Position numbers and translations under genes: made by a program. Of a stretch of DNA of 40,060 bases, positions 15,578 to 23,919 are shown piece by piece. The DNA comes from Bacteroidota bacterium (GTDB taxonomy: Bacteria > Bacteroidota > Bacteroidia > Chitinophagales > Saprospiraceae), in contig JACRAN010000083.1 of the NCBI GenBank assembly GCA_016234735.1, positions 1-40,060 of the forward strand, given 5' to 3'. Positions within the stretch are counted from its first letter, which is position 1, and the number at the start of each line of letters is the position of its first letter. The notes under the pieces were generated by a model. The model saw only the letters and a list, made by a program, of their open reading frames with translations, was not told where the DNA came from and did not search any database.

Positions 15578-17530
15578 TCAAACGACAATGTTCATCACGC
15601 TCAGAATACTGGCGTAAAGCTCCTGCGGTTTGAAAGGTTTGGCGAGGTAGTCGTTCATGCCGATTTCGAGGCACTTTTCCTGCTCCTGCTTGGTGGAATT
15701 GGCGGTGAGGGCGATGATGGGCACCTCGCTGAATTCCCTGATTTTGCGGGCCGCATCGAGGCCGTTCATCACGGGCATCTGGATGTCCATGAGGAGGAGG
15801 TCGTAGCCGAATTCCCGGAATTTACCGACGCCGACCAGGCCGTTTTCGGCAATATCGACCGTGACGAATTCCGACCAGGAAGTGAGGACTTTTTTGGTGG
15901 CAATCTGGTTGAGGAAGTGGTCTTCGACCAACAAAATCCGGAGCGGCACTTCCGGTGCTTCGCCAGCCATGAACTTCGCCTGGCGGGCAGTTTTCACGGG
16001 CAGCGAGACGGCCAGCTCGGTGCCGTGTTCTTCGCTGCTGCGAATGTTGAGTTCACCTCCAAGCGACTTCACCAACTTGGCTGCAATCGCAATGCCCATG
16101 AGCCTTTTTTTGGCAACGGCTTCTTTTTCGTCGAGGTTGGCCCGAAGCAGTTTTTCGGCATCTTTCAGTTCTTTCAACTCCGCCAAACTGAGCTTTTTCT
16201 GGCTGTTTTTTACACATATCCTGAAGTTGATTTTGGCTCCTTTGGCATCGCCGCAATCGGCATTGACACTGATTTTGCTGCCGCTTTCACTCTGCCGGAT
16301 GGCGTAGTCAATCAGGTTGTAAATGATCTGCGTGATTTTCCGGGGGTCGCCGGTGATTTTTTCCGGCAGTTTTTCATCCACCAAAAATTGCAGCGTAATC
16401 CGGGCGGCATCGGCCTTGATTTTTACGGCGTTTTCAGCGCCTTTCAGAAACTCCGGCAGGTGGATGTCTTCTTCCTCCACCTTCACGTTGTCGGTGACCA
16501 TCACCGAGAAGTTCAGCAGGTTGTTCACGGCAATGGACAGGTCGTTGACGGACGTTTTCAGGTCGCTGACGAAGGTTTCCTGCTGGGTGCTCGTTTCGGT
16601 GTTGCCCAACAGGAACAACAAATTGACGATGGACGAAAGCGGCGTCCTGATTTGAAAACCCAGGTCGGAAAGCACTTCCTCCTGAATGATGGCGGATTGG
16701 CTGGAAATGACCTTCTCCACGATGAGCCGCTCGGTGATTTTGCGCTCGGTGATGTCCTGAAGGCTGCCGATGAGGATGATTTTTTGCCCCAATTCCTCGA
16801 CCTGTAGCTTCGCCTGGATGGACACGTAGCGGATGTTGGTGCCGTCCACCAGTATCCTGTGTTCAGTCTGGTGCAAGCCGCCGTCTTTCCCGGCATTTTC
16901 AAAAAAACCCTCCACCCCGTTTTTTTCTTCGAGCGGCACGTAGTTCAGGTACTCTGAAAGTGTTGGCTTGATGCTGCCGGGCTGGAAGGAAAAAATGCGG
17001 TAAACTTCGTCCGCCCAGGTCATTTCATTCGACACGAGGTCCATCTCCCAGGTGCCGAAGCGGGCCATTTTTTGGGCGTCGAGGAAGCGCTTTTTATTGA
17101 GTTCCAGTTCCTTCGCAGTCTCTTCCAGCTTGTACCGCACCTTGAACCGTTGCAACGAGAACCGCACTACCCTGCCAAATGTCCGGCTGTCGAACTGACC
17201 TTTCACTAAATAATCCTGCACACCGGCCTTCACGCTCTGGTTGCCAATAATTTCGTTGTTGTTGGCCGTAATAACCACCACCGGCACATGGCTGGTCCGT
17301 TCAAGGAAAGTAGTTACCGTCTTGAACCCAGTGGAATCCGGCAGATTGAGGTCGAGCAGCACCAGTTCGATAGGCCTTTTTTGAAGGATTTCAAAACCTT
17401 CGAAAAGCGTACCGGCATGAAAAAGCTCATACTTGAACCCGGCATCTTCGAGGTATTTTTCGACCAGGGCCGCATCTTCGAGGTTGTCCTCTACCAAAAG
17501 TATTGGAGTTTTGGTGTACTTTACATTCAT
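15578..17530 (-). CDS. Hybrid sensor kinase-like protein with degenerate kinase core (REC-PAS-HK-REC)
   Basis: This 650-residue cytoplasmic protein has an N-terminal receiver (8-128; phosphoacceptor D60 in LLDLNLPDSTG, K110). A PAS/PAC segment follows (about 150-265; IGSLQDITERK), then a DHp-like helix (about 280-345), a HATPase-like region (about 360-512) and a C-terminal receiver (529-645; D582 in LLLMDIQMP, K631). Both receivers look intact. The kinase core does not: the H box reads GFQIRTPLSS, with F292 where the phosphorylated His belongs; the N box reads NLIDYAIRQ, with Y409 for the Mg-binding Asn; and the DxGxG motif is absent (ICVKNSQKK). It is probably a scaffold or phospho-relay sink and not an active kinase. 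The Rcp1-like receiver gene lies 46 bp upstream on the same strand. Confidence 0.88.
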   Translation of the reverse strand: MNVKYTKTPILLVEDNLEDAALVEKYLEDAGFKYELFHAGTLFEGFEILQKRPIELVLLDLNLPDSTGFKTVTTFLERTSHVPVVVITANNNEIIGNQSVKAGVQDYLVKGQFDSRTFGRVVRFSLQRFKVRYKLEETAKELELNKKRFLDAQKMARFGTWEMDLVSNEMTWADEVYRIFSFQPGSIKPTLSEYLNYVPLEEKNGVEGFFENAGKDGGLHQTEHRILVDGTNIRYVSIQAKLQVEELGQKIILIGSLQDITERKITERLIVEKVISSQSAIIQEEVLSDLGFQIRTPLSSIVNLLFLLGNTETSTQQETFVSDLKTSVNDLSIAVNNLLNFSVMVTDNVKVEEEDIHLPEFLKGAENAVKIKADAARITLQFLVDEKLPEKITGDPRKITQIIYNLIDYAIRQSESGSKISVNADCGDAKGAKINFRICVKNSQKKLSLAELKELKDAEKLLRANLDEKEAVAKKRLMGIAIAAKLVKSLGGELNIRSSEEHGTELAVSLPVKTARQAKFMAGEAPEVPLRILLVEDHFLNQIATKKVLTSWSEFVTVDIAENGLVGVGKFREFGYDLLLMDIQMPVMNGLDAARKIREFSEVPIIALTANSTKQEQEKCLEIGMNDYLAKPFKPQELYASILSVMNIVV

Positions 17531-17576
17531 GAATTTTCGGTTACAGATGGCATAAAATAGTGCCTGCAAACAGGCT

Positions 17577-18020
17577 TCAACGGATCATGGTAGGCAGAAT
17601 GGCCGTTTGTAGCCAAAATTCCTCAATCCGCTGGATGATATCGAAAAACTTGTCGAAATCAACCGGCTTGTTGATGTAGCAAGTCACATGCAGGTTGTAG
17701 CTGTTCAGGATGTCCTGCTCGGCGCTGGAAGTGGTCAGCACGACCACTGGAATGCACCGGAGGTCGGGGTCCCGCTTGATTTCACCCAAAACCTCCCTTC
17801 CGTCTTTCTTGGGCAGGTTCAGGTCAAGCAAAATCAAGTCGGGGCTGTTTGTATATTGATAGGGCGGGTTTTTGTGAAGAAACCGGAGTGCTTCGAGGCC
17901 GTCCATCACCACATCAAGGTTCACGTCAAGGTTGCCTTCTTTGAAAGCCTCCTGTGCCAACCTGACATCCCCTGGGTTGTCTTCAATCAGTAAAATGTTC
18001 ACGGGTCTTGAATTCTTCAT
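17577..18020 (-). CDS. Rcp1-like single-domain response regulator
   Basis: This 147-residue cytoplasmic receiver has no output domain. Acidic residues D14/E13 (LLIEDNPGDVRL), phosphoacceptor D66 (LILLDLNLPKKDG), the conserved Thr in VVVLTTSS and the Lys in YINKPVD are all present. The EDNPGD signature is typical of Rcp1-type receivers that serve phytochrome-like or other PAS-containing kinases. The ATG at 18020 aligns with the receiver start. It sits 46 bp upstream of the degenerate hybrid kinase gene on the same strand, so the two are likely co-expressed. Because that neighbour lacks a phosphorylatable His, the phosphate donor is probably another kinase. Confidence 0.9.
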   Translation of the reverse strand: MKNSRPVNILLIEDNPGDVRLAQEAFKEGNLDVNLDVVMDGLEALRFLHKNPPYQYTNSPDLILLDLNLPKKDGREVLGEIKRDPDLRCIPVVVLTTSSAEQDILNSYNLHVTCYINKPVDFDKFFDIIQRIEEFWLQTAILPTMIR

Positions 18021-18309
18021 TTTTTTTTGAAATGTTTGAAACCATCCCACCGTCATGGCACCCCGATACTGCGTACCGTATGCCTGATATTCTTTGAAGG
18101 ATGATAGAGATTAGAGTTTGCGTGTAAATTCCCAACTGTGAAAAATAACCTTGACAATCAAAACATTAGCTAAAAATAACTTGACAAGGGCAATTGCTGG
18201 CACTGATGCCGCAGGAGGGAATTACGGCGATTACAGCGGAGGGGAAGCAAAATCAGATCCGGGGCTTATTTTTGCCACCGTTTATCCGTTTCACTTATTC
18301 GGGCTTTTT

Positions 18310-19284
18310 ATGCAAACTTTACACCAATTCCAGACGACCTTCGAGCAATACCTGGCAGAAAACGAATTCTCCAGACCTCCCATCGAACTTTATGGGCCAG
18401 TTGACTACATCTTTTCGCTCGGCGGTAAGCGACTTCGGCCAACAATGCTGTTGTTAGGGCACTTCCTGTTTGATGAGAATTTTGAAAAATCGCTGCCGGC
18501 TGCCTTCGCCATCGAGGTTTTTCACAATTTTACCCTCGTTCACGACGACATCATGGACGCCGCACCCTTGCGCCGGGGCAAGCCGACCGTTCACGTAAAA
18601 TATGGCCTGAACGCAGGTATCCTCTCCGGCGACGTGATGCTGGTGCTGGCCTACGACTACCTGATGAAAGTGCAAAGCTCCCGCCTACCCGAAGTCATTC
18701 GTATCTTTACCCGAACAGCTACGGAGGTTTGCGAAGGACAGCAGATGGACATGAATTTTGAGACGAGGCAGGACGTGAGCATTGAGGAGTACCTGAAAAT
18801 GATCGAGCTGAAAACGTCGGTGCTGGTGGCCGGTGCCCTGGAAATGGGTGCCCTGCTCGGCGGAGCCAGTGCCGATGACGCACGATTGCTGTACGAGTTT
18901 GGGCGGAACCTGGGCATCGCCTTCCAACTACAGGACGACCTGTTGGATGCCTTCGGCAACCCCCTCAAGTTTGGCAAAAAAACCGGGGGCGACATCGCCC
19001 AAAACAAAAAAACCTGGCTCTACCTGAAGGCCCTCGAAGCGGCCACCCCGACCTTGGCCGATACCCTGCGAAGCTTGTACAGCAGCCCGGCCATGGATGA
19101 GGCAGGCAAGATTGAGCAGGTGCTAACAATTTTCAACCAATTGAATATCAAGGACTTGGCAGAGGAAAAGAAAGAGAAGTTCAGGCTGGCGGCCATTGGT
19201 GCTTTGGCTCACCTGAACGCAGCCGAGGCAAAGAAAAACATGCTGGAAAATTTTGCCAATGCCCTGATGAACCGGGAGATGTAA
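18310..19284 (+). CDS. Polyprenyl (farnesyl/geranylgeranyl-type) diphosphate synthase
   Basis: This 324-residue trans-prenyltransferase condenses isopentenyl diphosphate with an allylic diphosphate to extend isoprenoid chains in the cytoplasm. It has GGKRLRP (38-44), the first aspartate-rich motif DDIMD (79-83) followed by RRGKPTVH, and the second motif DDLLD (209-213) with the GKKTGGDI stretch. The residues before the first motif (FHNFTLVHDD) suggest a short-chain product, but chain length cannot be fixed from sequence. The ATG at 18310 was used because the longer frame adds 53 residues unlike the family. It stands alone, with about 350 bases of spacer after it. Confidence 0.92.
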   Translation: MQTLHQFQTTFEQYLAENEFSRPPIELYGPVDYIFSLGGKRLRPTMLLLGHFLFDENFEKSLPAAFAIEVFHNFTLVHDDIMDAAPLRRGKPTVHVKYGLNAGILSGDVMLVLAYDYLMKVQSSRLPEVIRIFTRTATEVCEGQQMDMNFETRQDVSIEEYLKMIELKTSVLVAGALEMGALLGGASADDARLLYEFGRNLGIAFQLQDDLLDAFGNPLKFGKKTGGDIAQNKKTWLYLKALEAATPTLADTLRSLYSSPAMDEAGKIEQVLTIFNQLNIKDLAEEKKEKFRLAAIGALAHLNAAEAKKNMLENFANALMNREM

Positions 19285-19636
19285 AAAGAAAAGGAGCAAC
19301 CACCGAAGCAGTTACCCCTCACACTATGAAACACTATTTCTTTAGTCCAAATCAGGGTTGCCCAAATGACGGGCAGCATTTTGTCAGTAAACAATAGAGG
19401 AAGAAAATAAGTTGGTAAGCATCAGCAAGAGTGGACGGGTCAAAATTAAAGCGATATTGTTATTTTACAAATTAAATCTAAAAAAAATTGAAACCTTCTG
19501 AAAACTACTGTACAAATACGCAGCTTTTTTTCTAATGTTTGCCTGAAAATAAAAAATCTGTGTCGGCAGGTTGAGCATTTCAAGTTTTCTTTCCTTGCTT
19601 GACCATTCGACCGGAAACAAAAAAAAAACTAAGATT
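19285..19636. other. Gene-free AT-rich spacer
   Basis: This 352-base stretch before the M28 peptidase gene is AT-rich toward its right half. I see no RNA gene, strong hairpin or coding frame with family similarity in it. It must hold the peptidase promoter, but no full TAnnTTTG element is clear. Confidence 0.4.
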
Positions 19637-20869
19637 ATGAAGTTCAAATCGTTTTTGATACTCGCAGGTTTTTTCGTCAACCTCGTTTCAACGACTGCCC
19701 AGCACCACGAAGCAGACCTCCAGAAACTACAAGTCGATGTGGTTTACTTAGCCTCCGACCTCCTGAAGGGCAGGGAAACCGGCCAGCCAGGTGAAACGCT
19801 CGCTGCTCACTACATCGCCACCCGCTTCGGCGAACTTGGCCTGGAGCCAATGGGATTGGGCGGTTCCTGGTTCCACCCGTTCGATTTTACGTTCAACGAC
19901 AACCCCCACGCCACCACCGGCGGGGAACAGCGCATGGGCAAAAATGTGGTTGCTTACCTCGACAACGGTGCCCCGACTACCGTAGTCATCGGTGCACATT
20001 ACGACCACCTTGGGCTGGGGATGCCCGGAGCCTCGCTTTACACAGGCGAACCTGCCGTCCACAACGGTGCCGATGACAATGCCAGTGGGGTGGCGTCCCT
20101 GTTGTTCCTGGCGGAGTACCTGAAAAACTCGAAGGCGAAAAACAACAACTACCTGTTCCTCGGCTTCTCCGGCGAAGAATCGGGCTTGATTGGTTCAAAA
20201 AAATTCGTTGAAAACCCGACCATCGACCTCAAAAGCGTGAACTACATGCTGAACATGGACATGGTGGGCCGCCTCAATGAGGAAAAAGTGCTGGCGGTGA
20301 ACGGGGCAGGCACTTCCCCGGTTTGGAAGGACGAACTCACAAAAATTTCGGTGGGCGGCATCAACACGAAGACCACGGACAGTGGCATTGGGCCGTCCGA
20401 CCAAACCTCTTTTTACTTGCAGGATATTCCGGTGCTGCATTTTTTCACCGGCCAGCACACCGACTACCACAAGCCCTCCGACGATAGTGAATTGGTAAAC
20501 TACCCCGGGCTGCTCGATGTCTCGCTTTTCATTGCCCAACTCATCGAAAACCTCAACGACGACGGCAAACTGGTTTTCACCAAAACCAAAGACGAATCAA
20601 AGCAGGGTGCCAGCTTCAAAGTGACGCTCGGCGTCATGCCCGATTACGTGTACGACGGTGAGGGTATGCGCATCGATGCCGTAATGGATGACCGCCCGGC
20701 CATCAAAGCTGGCCTTGAAAAAGGGGATGTCGTCATCCAGATTGGCGACGTGCCTGTGAAAACCATCTACGATTACATGGACGGATTGGGTAAATTCAAG
20801 AAAGGGGACAAAACGATGGTGAAGGTGAAACGCAAAGACCAACTCATCGAGCGGGAAGTGGAGTTCTGA
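19637..20869 (+). CDS. Secreted M28-family metallopeptidase with C-terminal PDZ domain
   Basis: This 410-residue exported zinc peptidase has a signal peptide at about 1-21 (ending TTAQ) and a peptidase M28 domain at about 30-310. The metal and catalytic residues are visible: H121 with D123 (GAHYDHLG), D146 (NGADDNASG), E180/E181 (SGEESG), D208 (LNMDMVGR) and H278 (DYHKPSDD). A PDZ domain (about 325-405; IDAVMDDRPAIKAGLEKGDV) follows. The family contains aminopeptidases that trim peptides in the periplasm or outside the cell. The start follows an A-rich leader and begins the signal peptide. It is followed by 382 bases without a gene and a bidirectional terminator. Confidence 0.92.
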   Translation: MKFKSFLILAGFFVNLVSTTAQHHEADLQKLQVDVVYLASDLLKGRETGQPGETLAAHYIATRFGELGLEPMGLGGSWFHPFDFTFNDNPHATTGGEQRMGKNVVAYLDNGAPTTVVIGAHYDHLGLGMPGASLYTGEPAVHNGADDNASGVASLLFLAEYLKNSKAKNNNYLFLGFSGEESGLIGSKKFVENPTIDLKSVNYMLNMDMVGRLNEEKVLAVNGAGTSPVWKDELTKISVGGINTKTTDSGIGPSDQTSFYLQDIPVLHFFTGQHTDYHKPSDDSELVNYPGLLDVSLFIAQLIENLNDDGKLVFTKTKDESKQGASFKVTLGVMPDYVYDGEGMRIDAVMDDRPAIKAGLEKGDVVIQIGDVPVKTIYDYMDGLGKFKKGDKTMVKVKRKDQLIEREVEF

Positions 20870-21251
20870 ACAACTTTCGGCATTTCAAGAAAAGTCCGCA
20901 AAACTTTGGGTTCGTGTTCAAAGTCTCAGGGGGATTGAATCTTGATCGGCACCTGGTTTTCACCAGGAGTTTCTGGTGGCGAGCTTTGCCACGCAGCCGA
21001 AAAGGATGAGTATGCCAAATAATGCAATCATGTCGTGTCTGTTTTTGCGTTGAATTGTTGCTTTTTACCGCACCGTAAAAGTTAATCCCGCTGAAAGGGG
21101 AAAATTTATGGTTGAAACTGTTTAAAAGTAAATCGCCCAAAAGGAGGGATTCGTTACTGGGCAAGGGAGGGTTTAACGTTAAATTAGGAAAAAAGCAGGC
21201 CAAACTGACGTTTGGCCTACTTTTTTTCGGGCTAGATTGGTAACGAGGTGA
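20870..21251. other. Spacer between convergent genes
   Basis: This 382-base spacer between the M28 peptidase and the CapA gene holds a bidirectional terminator at its right end and a small hairpin (CCTGGT/ACCAGG, 20952-20967). I see no supported gene in the remainder. Confidence 0.4.
21197..21227. terminator. Bidirectional intrinsic terminator
   Basis: A perfect 9-bp stem (AGGCCAAAC at 21197-21205 with its complement at 21210-21218) has a four-base loop. Seven T residues follow on the plus strand (21221-21227), and an A run precedes it (21189-21194) that gives Ts on the minus strand. It can end the CapA transcript and any read-through from the M28 gene. Confidence 0.85.
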
Positions 21252-22325
21252 TTACCTCTTCGATATCAGCCCATTCGATGAAATTTCAAGCCCGGAGTTT
21301 GGAAAGTCTGCTGCCATCAGTTCCCTGATTTTCTTAATCACCCGCTTCTCCGGGTCGATTTTCGGGCCATGTGGTTTTTGCTGATAAATGGCGGTGATTT
21401 CACCTTTCAAAAAAGCGCCATTTTCATCGGTAAAAACCTTGACGATTGGGGCAATGCCTGCCGGGCCGCTCAGGCTGAAACGCCCGTAGGTGCAAAAATT
21501 GCCGAGGCTGTAAGCGATAAATCGGTCGTTGTAAAGTTCCACTGCCCTCGTGACATGCGGCCCGTTCCCGAAAACAACATCGGCTCCGGCATCGACAACG
21601 GCATGTGCGAATTTGTTGACATTGCCCCGGTCTTCCCCCAGAAAAATTTCCTTTTCTTTTGTAACGTGCTGATGGTCAGCGCCTTCGCCCCCCCCGTGAA
21701 ACGAGACTATCACAATGTCGCACTGCTTTGCGAGCGATGCAACGATTGATTTCGCACCCGCAATGTCCCGGAGGTCGCAGGTGCCGGAGTTGGGGGCAAA
21801 TGCGCAGAATCCGAATTTCACACCGTTCCGCTCGAAAATGGCCGTCTCGTCGGTCCCCTCCAAACCTGCGTAGGCAATCCCTGCGTTTTTCAACACAGCC
21901 TTCGTGCCTTTGCGCCCCGCCGGGCCAAAATCGCCGGAATGGTTGTTGGCAATGCTCAACACATCGAACCCGTTGTCGGAAAAATGCCGGATGTAGCTGG
22001 CGGGCGTCCTGAACACGTAGCAGTTTGCCTCATCCTTGCAGGTTTTTGGGGAGCCTTCGCCATCGAACATCGTACCCTCCAGGTTGCCGAAGGTCACGTC
22101 GGCATCCAGCAAGATTTCCCTGACCTCAGCCAGCAAATCGCTGCCGCCATTGGGCGGCAGGTAGGATTTGGAAGGATAGTTCGTGCCGAGCATCATGTCG
22201 CCGACACCGATGATGCTCACCGTTTTGCCGCCTTGCGCAGCGACGTGAAGTGTTTTGAAAACAAAAAACAGGATAAAAAAAAGACTCCCGTAGCGGAAGT
22301 CTTTTTTCAAATTTGGTAAAACCAT
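21252..22325 (-). CDS. CapA-family (poly-gamma-glutamate capsule type) exported protein
   Basis: This 357-residue protein has an N-terminal signal peptide or anchor (about 1-31, ending HVAAQ) followed by a PGA_cap/CapA domain of the metallophosphatase-like fold. Motifs are VGDMMLG (41-47), GNLEGTMFD, SIANNHSGDFGP, VSFHGGGEGADH, FGNGPHVTR and IAYSLGNFC. CapA proteins are linked to poly-gamma-glutamate synthesis or export, but many homologues have unknown roles and no capB/capC genes are nearby, so a capsule role is not claimed. It follows the M23 peptidase gene by 76 bp on the same strand. The first codons encode a strong terminator-like hairpin (22275-22307), which is unusual and may act on the M23 transcript or as an attenuator. 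Confidence 0.83.
   Translation of the reverse strand: MVLPNLKKDFRYGSLFFILFFVFKTLHVAAQGGKTVSIIGVGDMMLGTNYPSKSYLPPNGGSDLLAEVREILLDADVTFGNLEGTMFDGEGSPKTCKDEANCYVFRTPASYIRHFSDNGFDVLSIANNHSGDFGPAGRKGTKAVLKNAGIAYAGLEGTDETAIFERNGVKFGFCAFAPNSGTCDLRDIAGAKSIVASLAKQCDIVIVSFHGGGEGADHQHVTKEKEIFLGEDRGNVNKFAHAVVDAGADVVFGNGPHVTRAVELYNDRFIAYSLGNFCTYGRFSLSGPAGIAPIVKVFTDENGAFLKGEITAIYQQKPHGPKIDPEKRVIKKIRELMAADFPNSGLEISSNGLISKR
22275..22307. terminator. Terminator-like hairpin inside the CapA signal-peptide codons
   Basis: AAAAAAGACT (22277-22286) pairs with AGTCTTTTTT (22298-22307); an inner CCG/CGG pair closes a three-base loop, giving a stem flanked by T runs on both strands. It lies 76-95 bp downstream of the M23 stop on the minus strand and within codons 7-17 of the CapA gene. 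Confidence 0.7.
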
Positions 22326-22401
22326 ACTATCGCTAAAGTTGGGATTTAAAAGTGGTTTTTAGTTTTGTTTGTATGCAATTGAAGAAGGTGGAATTCTGAA
22401 A

Positions 22402-23385
22402 TTAGTCGAAGGATTGGTTGTCGAGTTCCGACAAGCGCACCAACTCCTGGTACTCCTTCGGGGTAAGGCCGTCAAGCACATATTCAACCGGGTTGACAGG
22501 CTTGCCCTTGTAATGCACTTCGTAATGGCAGTGCGGCGATGTGGAGGTGCCCGTACTGCCCACTTTGCCGATTTGGTGGCCTTTTTTGATTTTCTCCCCT
22601 ACCCGAACCTGGGCCGAAGACATGTGACCGTAAAGGGTTTGGTAGCCATAACCGTGGTCGATGACAACGTGAAGCCCATAGCCGCCTTTCTTACGGTCCA
22701 CTTCCACCACTACCCCATCGCCGGTGGCCTGGATGGGTGTGCCTTGCGGAGCAGAGAAGTCAATGCCAGCGTGCATTTTAATGATTTTGTGAATTGGGTG
22801 AAGGCGGTAGCCAAACCCTGACAGCAATTCGACCCGCTGGTTGAGTTTGTCGGAGCGAACGGGCTTGATGGACGGGATGGACGCCAGCATTTTTCCTTTG
22901 CCTTCGGCCATTTTTTCGATTTCATCAAAAGATTTGGACTGTGTTACCATCTGGCGTTTGAGCTTGTCCACCTTCTTGCGAAGCAGCGCCATGAGGTCGC
23001 CGGAGCGGCTGAAATTCTGCAACTCGGAGTACCGCTTCGAACCACCCACGCCACCTTCCCAGACGTTGTCGTCAATCGGGTCCATCTCCAAAACCATGCG
23101 GTGAATGCGCCGGTCACGGTCTTGAATGTTGGCGAGGGTTTTCGACAGCAAATCAAAGTCCCCTTGAACGACGTTCAATTCACTTTTAAGCTGGTCGATT
23201 TCTTTGATGAAGACTTCCTCTTGCGGTGAAGGAAACAATTTCCAACCGACGAGGGTGAGCAACAGACTGGAAACAAAAATGGCAGATGCAAAGCCAAAAA
23301 CATGCTTCAACTTCTCTTTTACCGAAAGCCGGATTTTTTCGTACTGAAGTGTCTGTTTGTTGTAGAAGAATTTTTCTCGTTTCAT
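22402..23385 (-). CDS. M23-family (LytM/gamma-D) peptidoglycan endopeptidase
   Basis: This 327-residue envelope protein has a short cytoplasmic start and one transmembrane segment (about 30-50). A coiled-coil stalk (about 55-165) leads to a C-terminal peptidase M23 domain (about 185-305). Zinc-ligand motifs are intact: H205 and D209 (HAGIDFS), with H285 and H287 (PHCHYEV); H254 (YGHMS) is the further active-site His. It should cleave peptide cross-bridges or act on cell-wall stems in the periplasm, as part of growth or division. The start follows the divergent spacer shared with alaS. The CapA gene lies 76 bp downstream on the same strand. Confidence 0.93.
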   Translation of the reverse strand: MKREKFFYNKQTLQYEKIRLSVKEKLKHVFGFASAIFVSSLLLTLVGWKLFPSPQEEVFIKEIDQLKSELNVVQGDFDLLSKTLANIQDRDRRIHRMVLEMDPIDDNVWEGGVGGSKRYSELQNFSRSGDLMALLRKKVDKLKRQMVTQSKSFDEIEKMAEGKGKMLASIPSIKPVRSDKLNQRVELLSGFGYRLHPIHKIIKMHAGIDFSAPQGTPIQATGDGVVVEVDRKKGGYGLHVVIDHGYGYQTLYGHMSSAQVRVGEKIKKGHQIGKVGSTGTSTSPHCHYEVHYKGKPVNPVEYVLDGLTPKEYQELVRLSELDNQSFD

Positions 23386-23412
23386 ACGTGTTCTGTTGTT
23401 AAGCCAATAAAC

Positions 23413-23420
23413 TAACTTTG
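23413..23420 (+). promoter_or_regulatory. Bacteroidota -7 element (TAACTTTG), transcript unknown
   Basis: The 8-mer matches the Bacteroidota consensus TAnnTTTG and is followed by GCAGCC. It points away from the M23 gene into a 500-base stretch with no gene. It may drive a long alaS leader or a small RNA; only the -7 match supports it. Confidence 0.35.
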
Positions 23421-23822
23421 CAGCCTTTCAAAATGACCGCTGCGTGGAACGGACTTTGCAAGCGCTCAAAATCAGGGGTCCCTCCCTCAGAGCCTTTTAA
23501 ATCCCAGTGTCCACAGTAGTTATTGGTTTTTTCAAGAACGGTTGCCCGTCTTTTCATTGAACGTAAACAATCGCAAAAATCCTTTTTGAATATGGTATCA
23601 GATTATTCTTCTCGACGTTTGCTGGCCTTAAAAAACGGGCTTGGATAATTCTCTTTTGCCCTATAATATTTTCAAAGCGAAGGCAAATATGAACAAAAGG
23701 ATTGAAACCCTACCCCAATGTGGAAAACTTTTGGGGCCGGGTTTTGGCAATTTTTTCCAAATTTGATTTAAACAACTGAAATTCAATTTTTTACGAAAAG
23801 TTAAAATAAACATCAGTCAAAT

Positions 23823-23830
23823 TAAATTTG
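23823..23830 (+). promoter_or_regulatory. Candidate -7 element of alaS (TAAATTTG)
   Basis: The sequence fits TAnnTTTG and lies 89 bases upstream of the alaS ATG in AT-rich DNA. No clear TTG -33 partner is seen. Confidence 0.4.
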
Positions 23831-23919
23831 CTAAAATTCTGAATTGAAACTACTTAAACTATCGTGATACATTGCCTGTGCCGAATGCCCGGCACCGTGT
23901 TTTTACAAAAAATCCATTC

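Larger units (their letters stand above)
23386..23919. other. Divergent spacer between M23 peptidase and alaS
   Basis: These 534 bases hold no recognised gene. They contain two plus-strand TAnnTTTG elements (23413-23420 and 23823-23830). A 28-codon frame at 23433-23519 follows the first one, but nothing supports its translation. The right half is strongly AT-rich. Confidence 0.45.

Noticed and set aside
20844-21203. A 119-codon minus-strand frame downstream of the M28 gene
   Set aside because: It overlaps the M28 stop and a bidirectional terminator, and its translation shows no domain or signal peptide.
21252-22325. CapA gene as part of a poly-gamma-glutamate capsule locus
   Set aside because: No capB, capC or related synthesis genes are in the neighbourhood, so only the family name is given.
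23433-23519. A 28-codon frame starting at 23433
   Set aside because: It has no ribosome-binding signal, family match or codon bias; only its position after a -7 element is suggestive.
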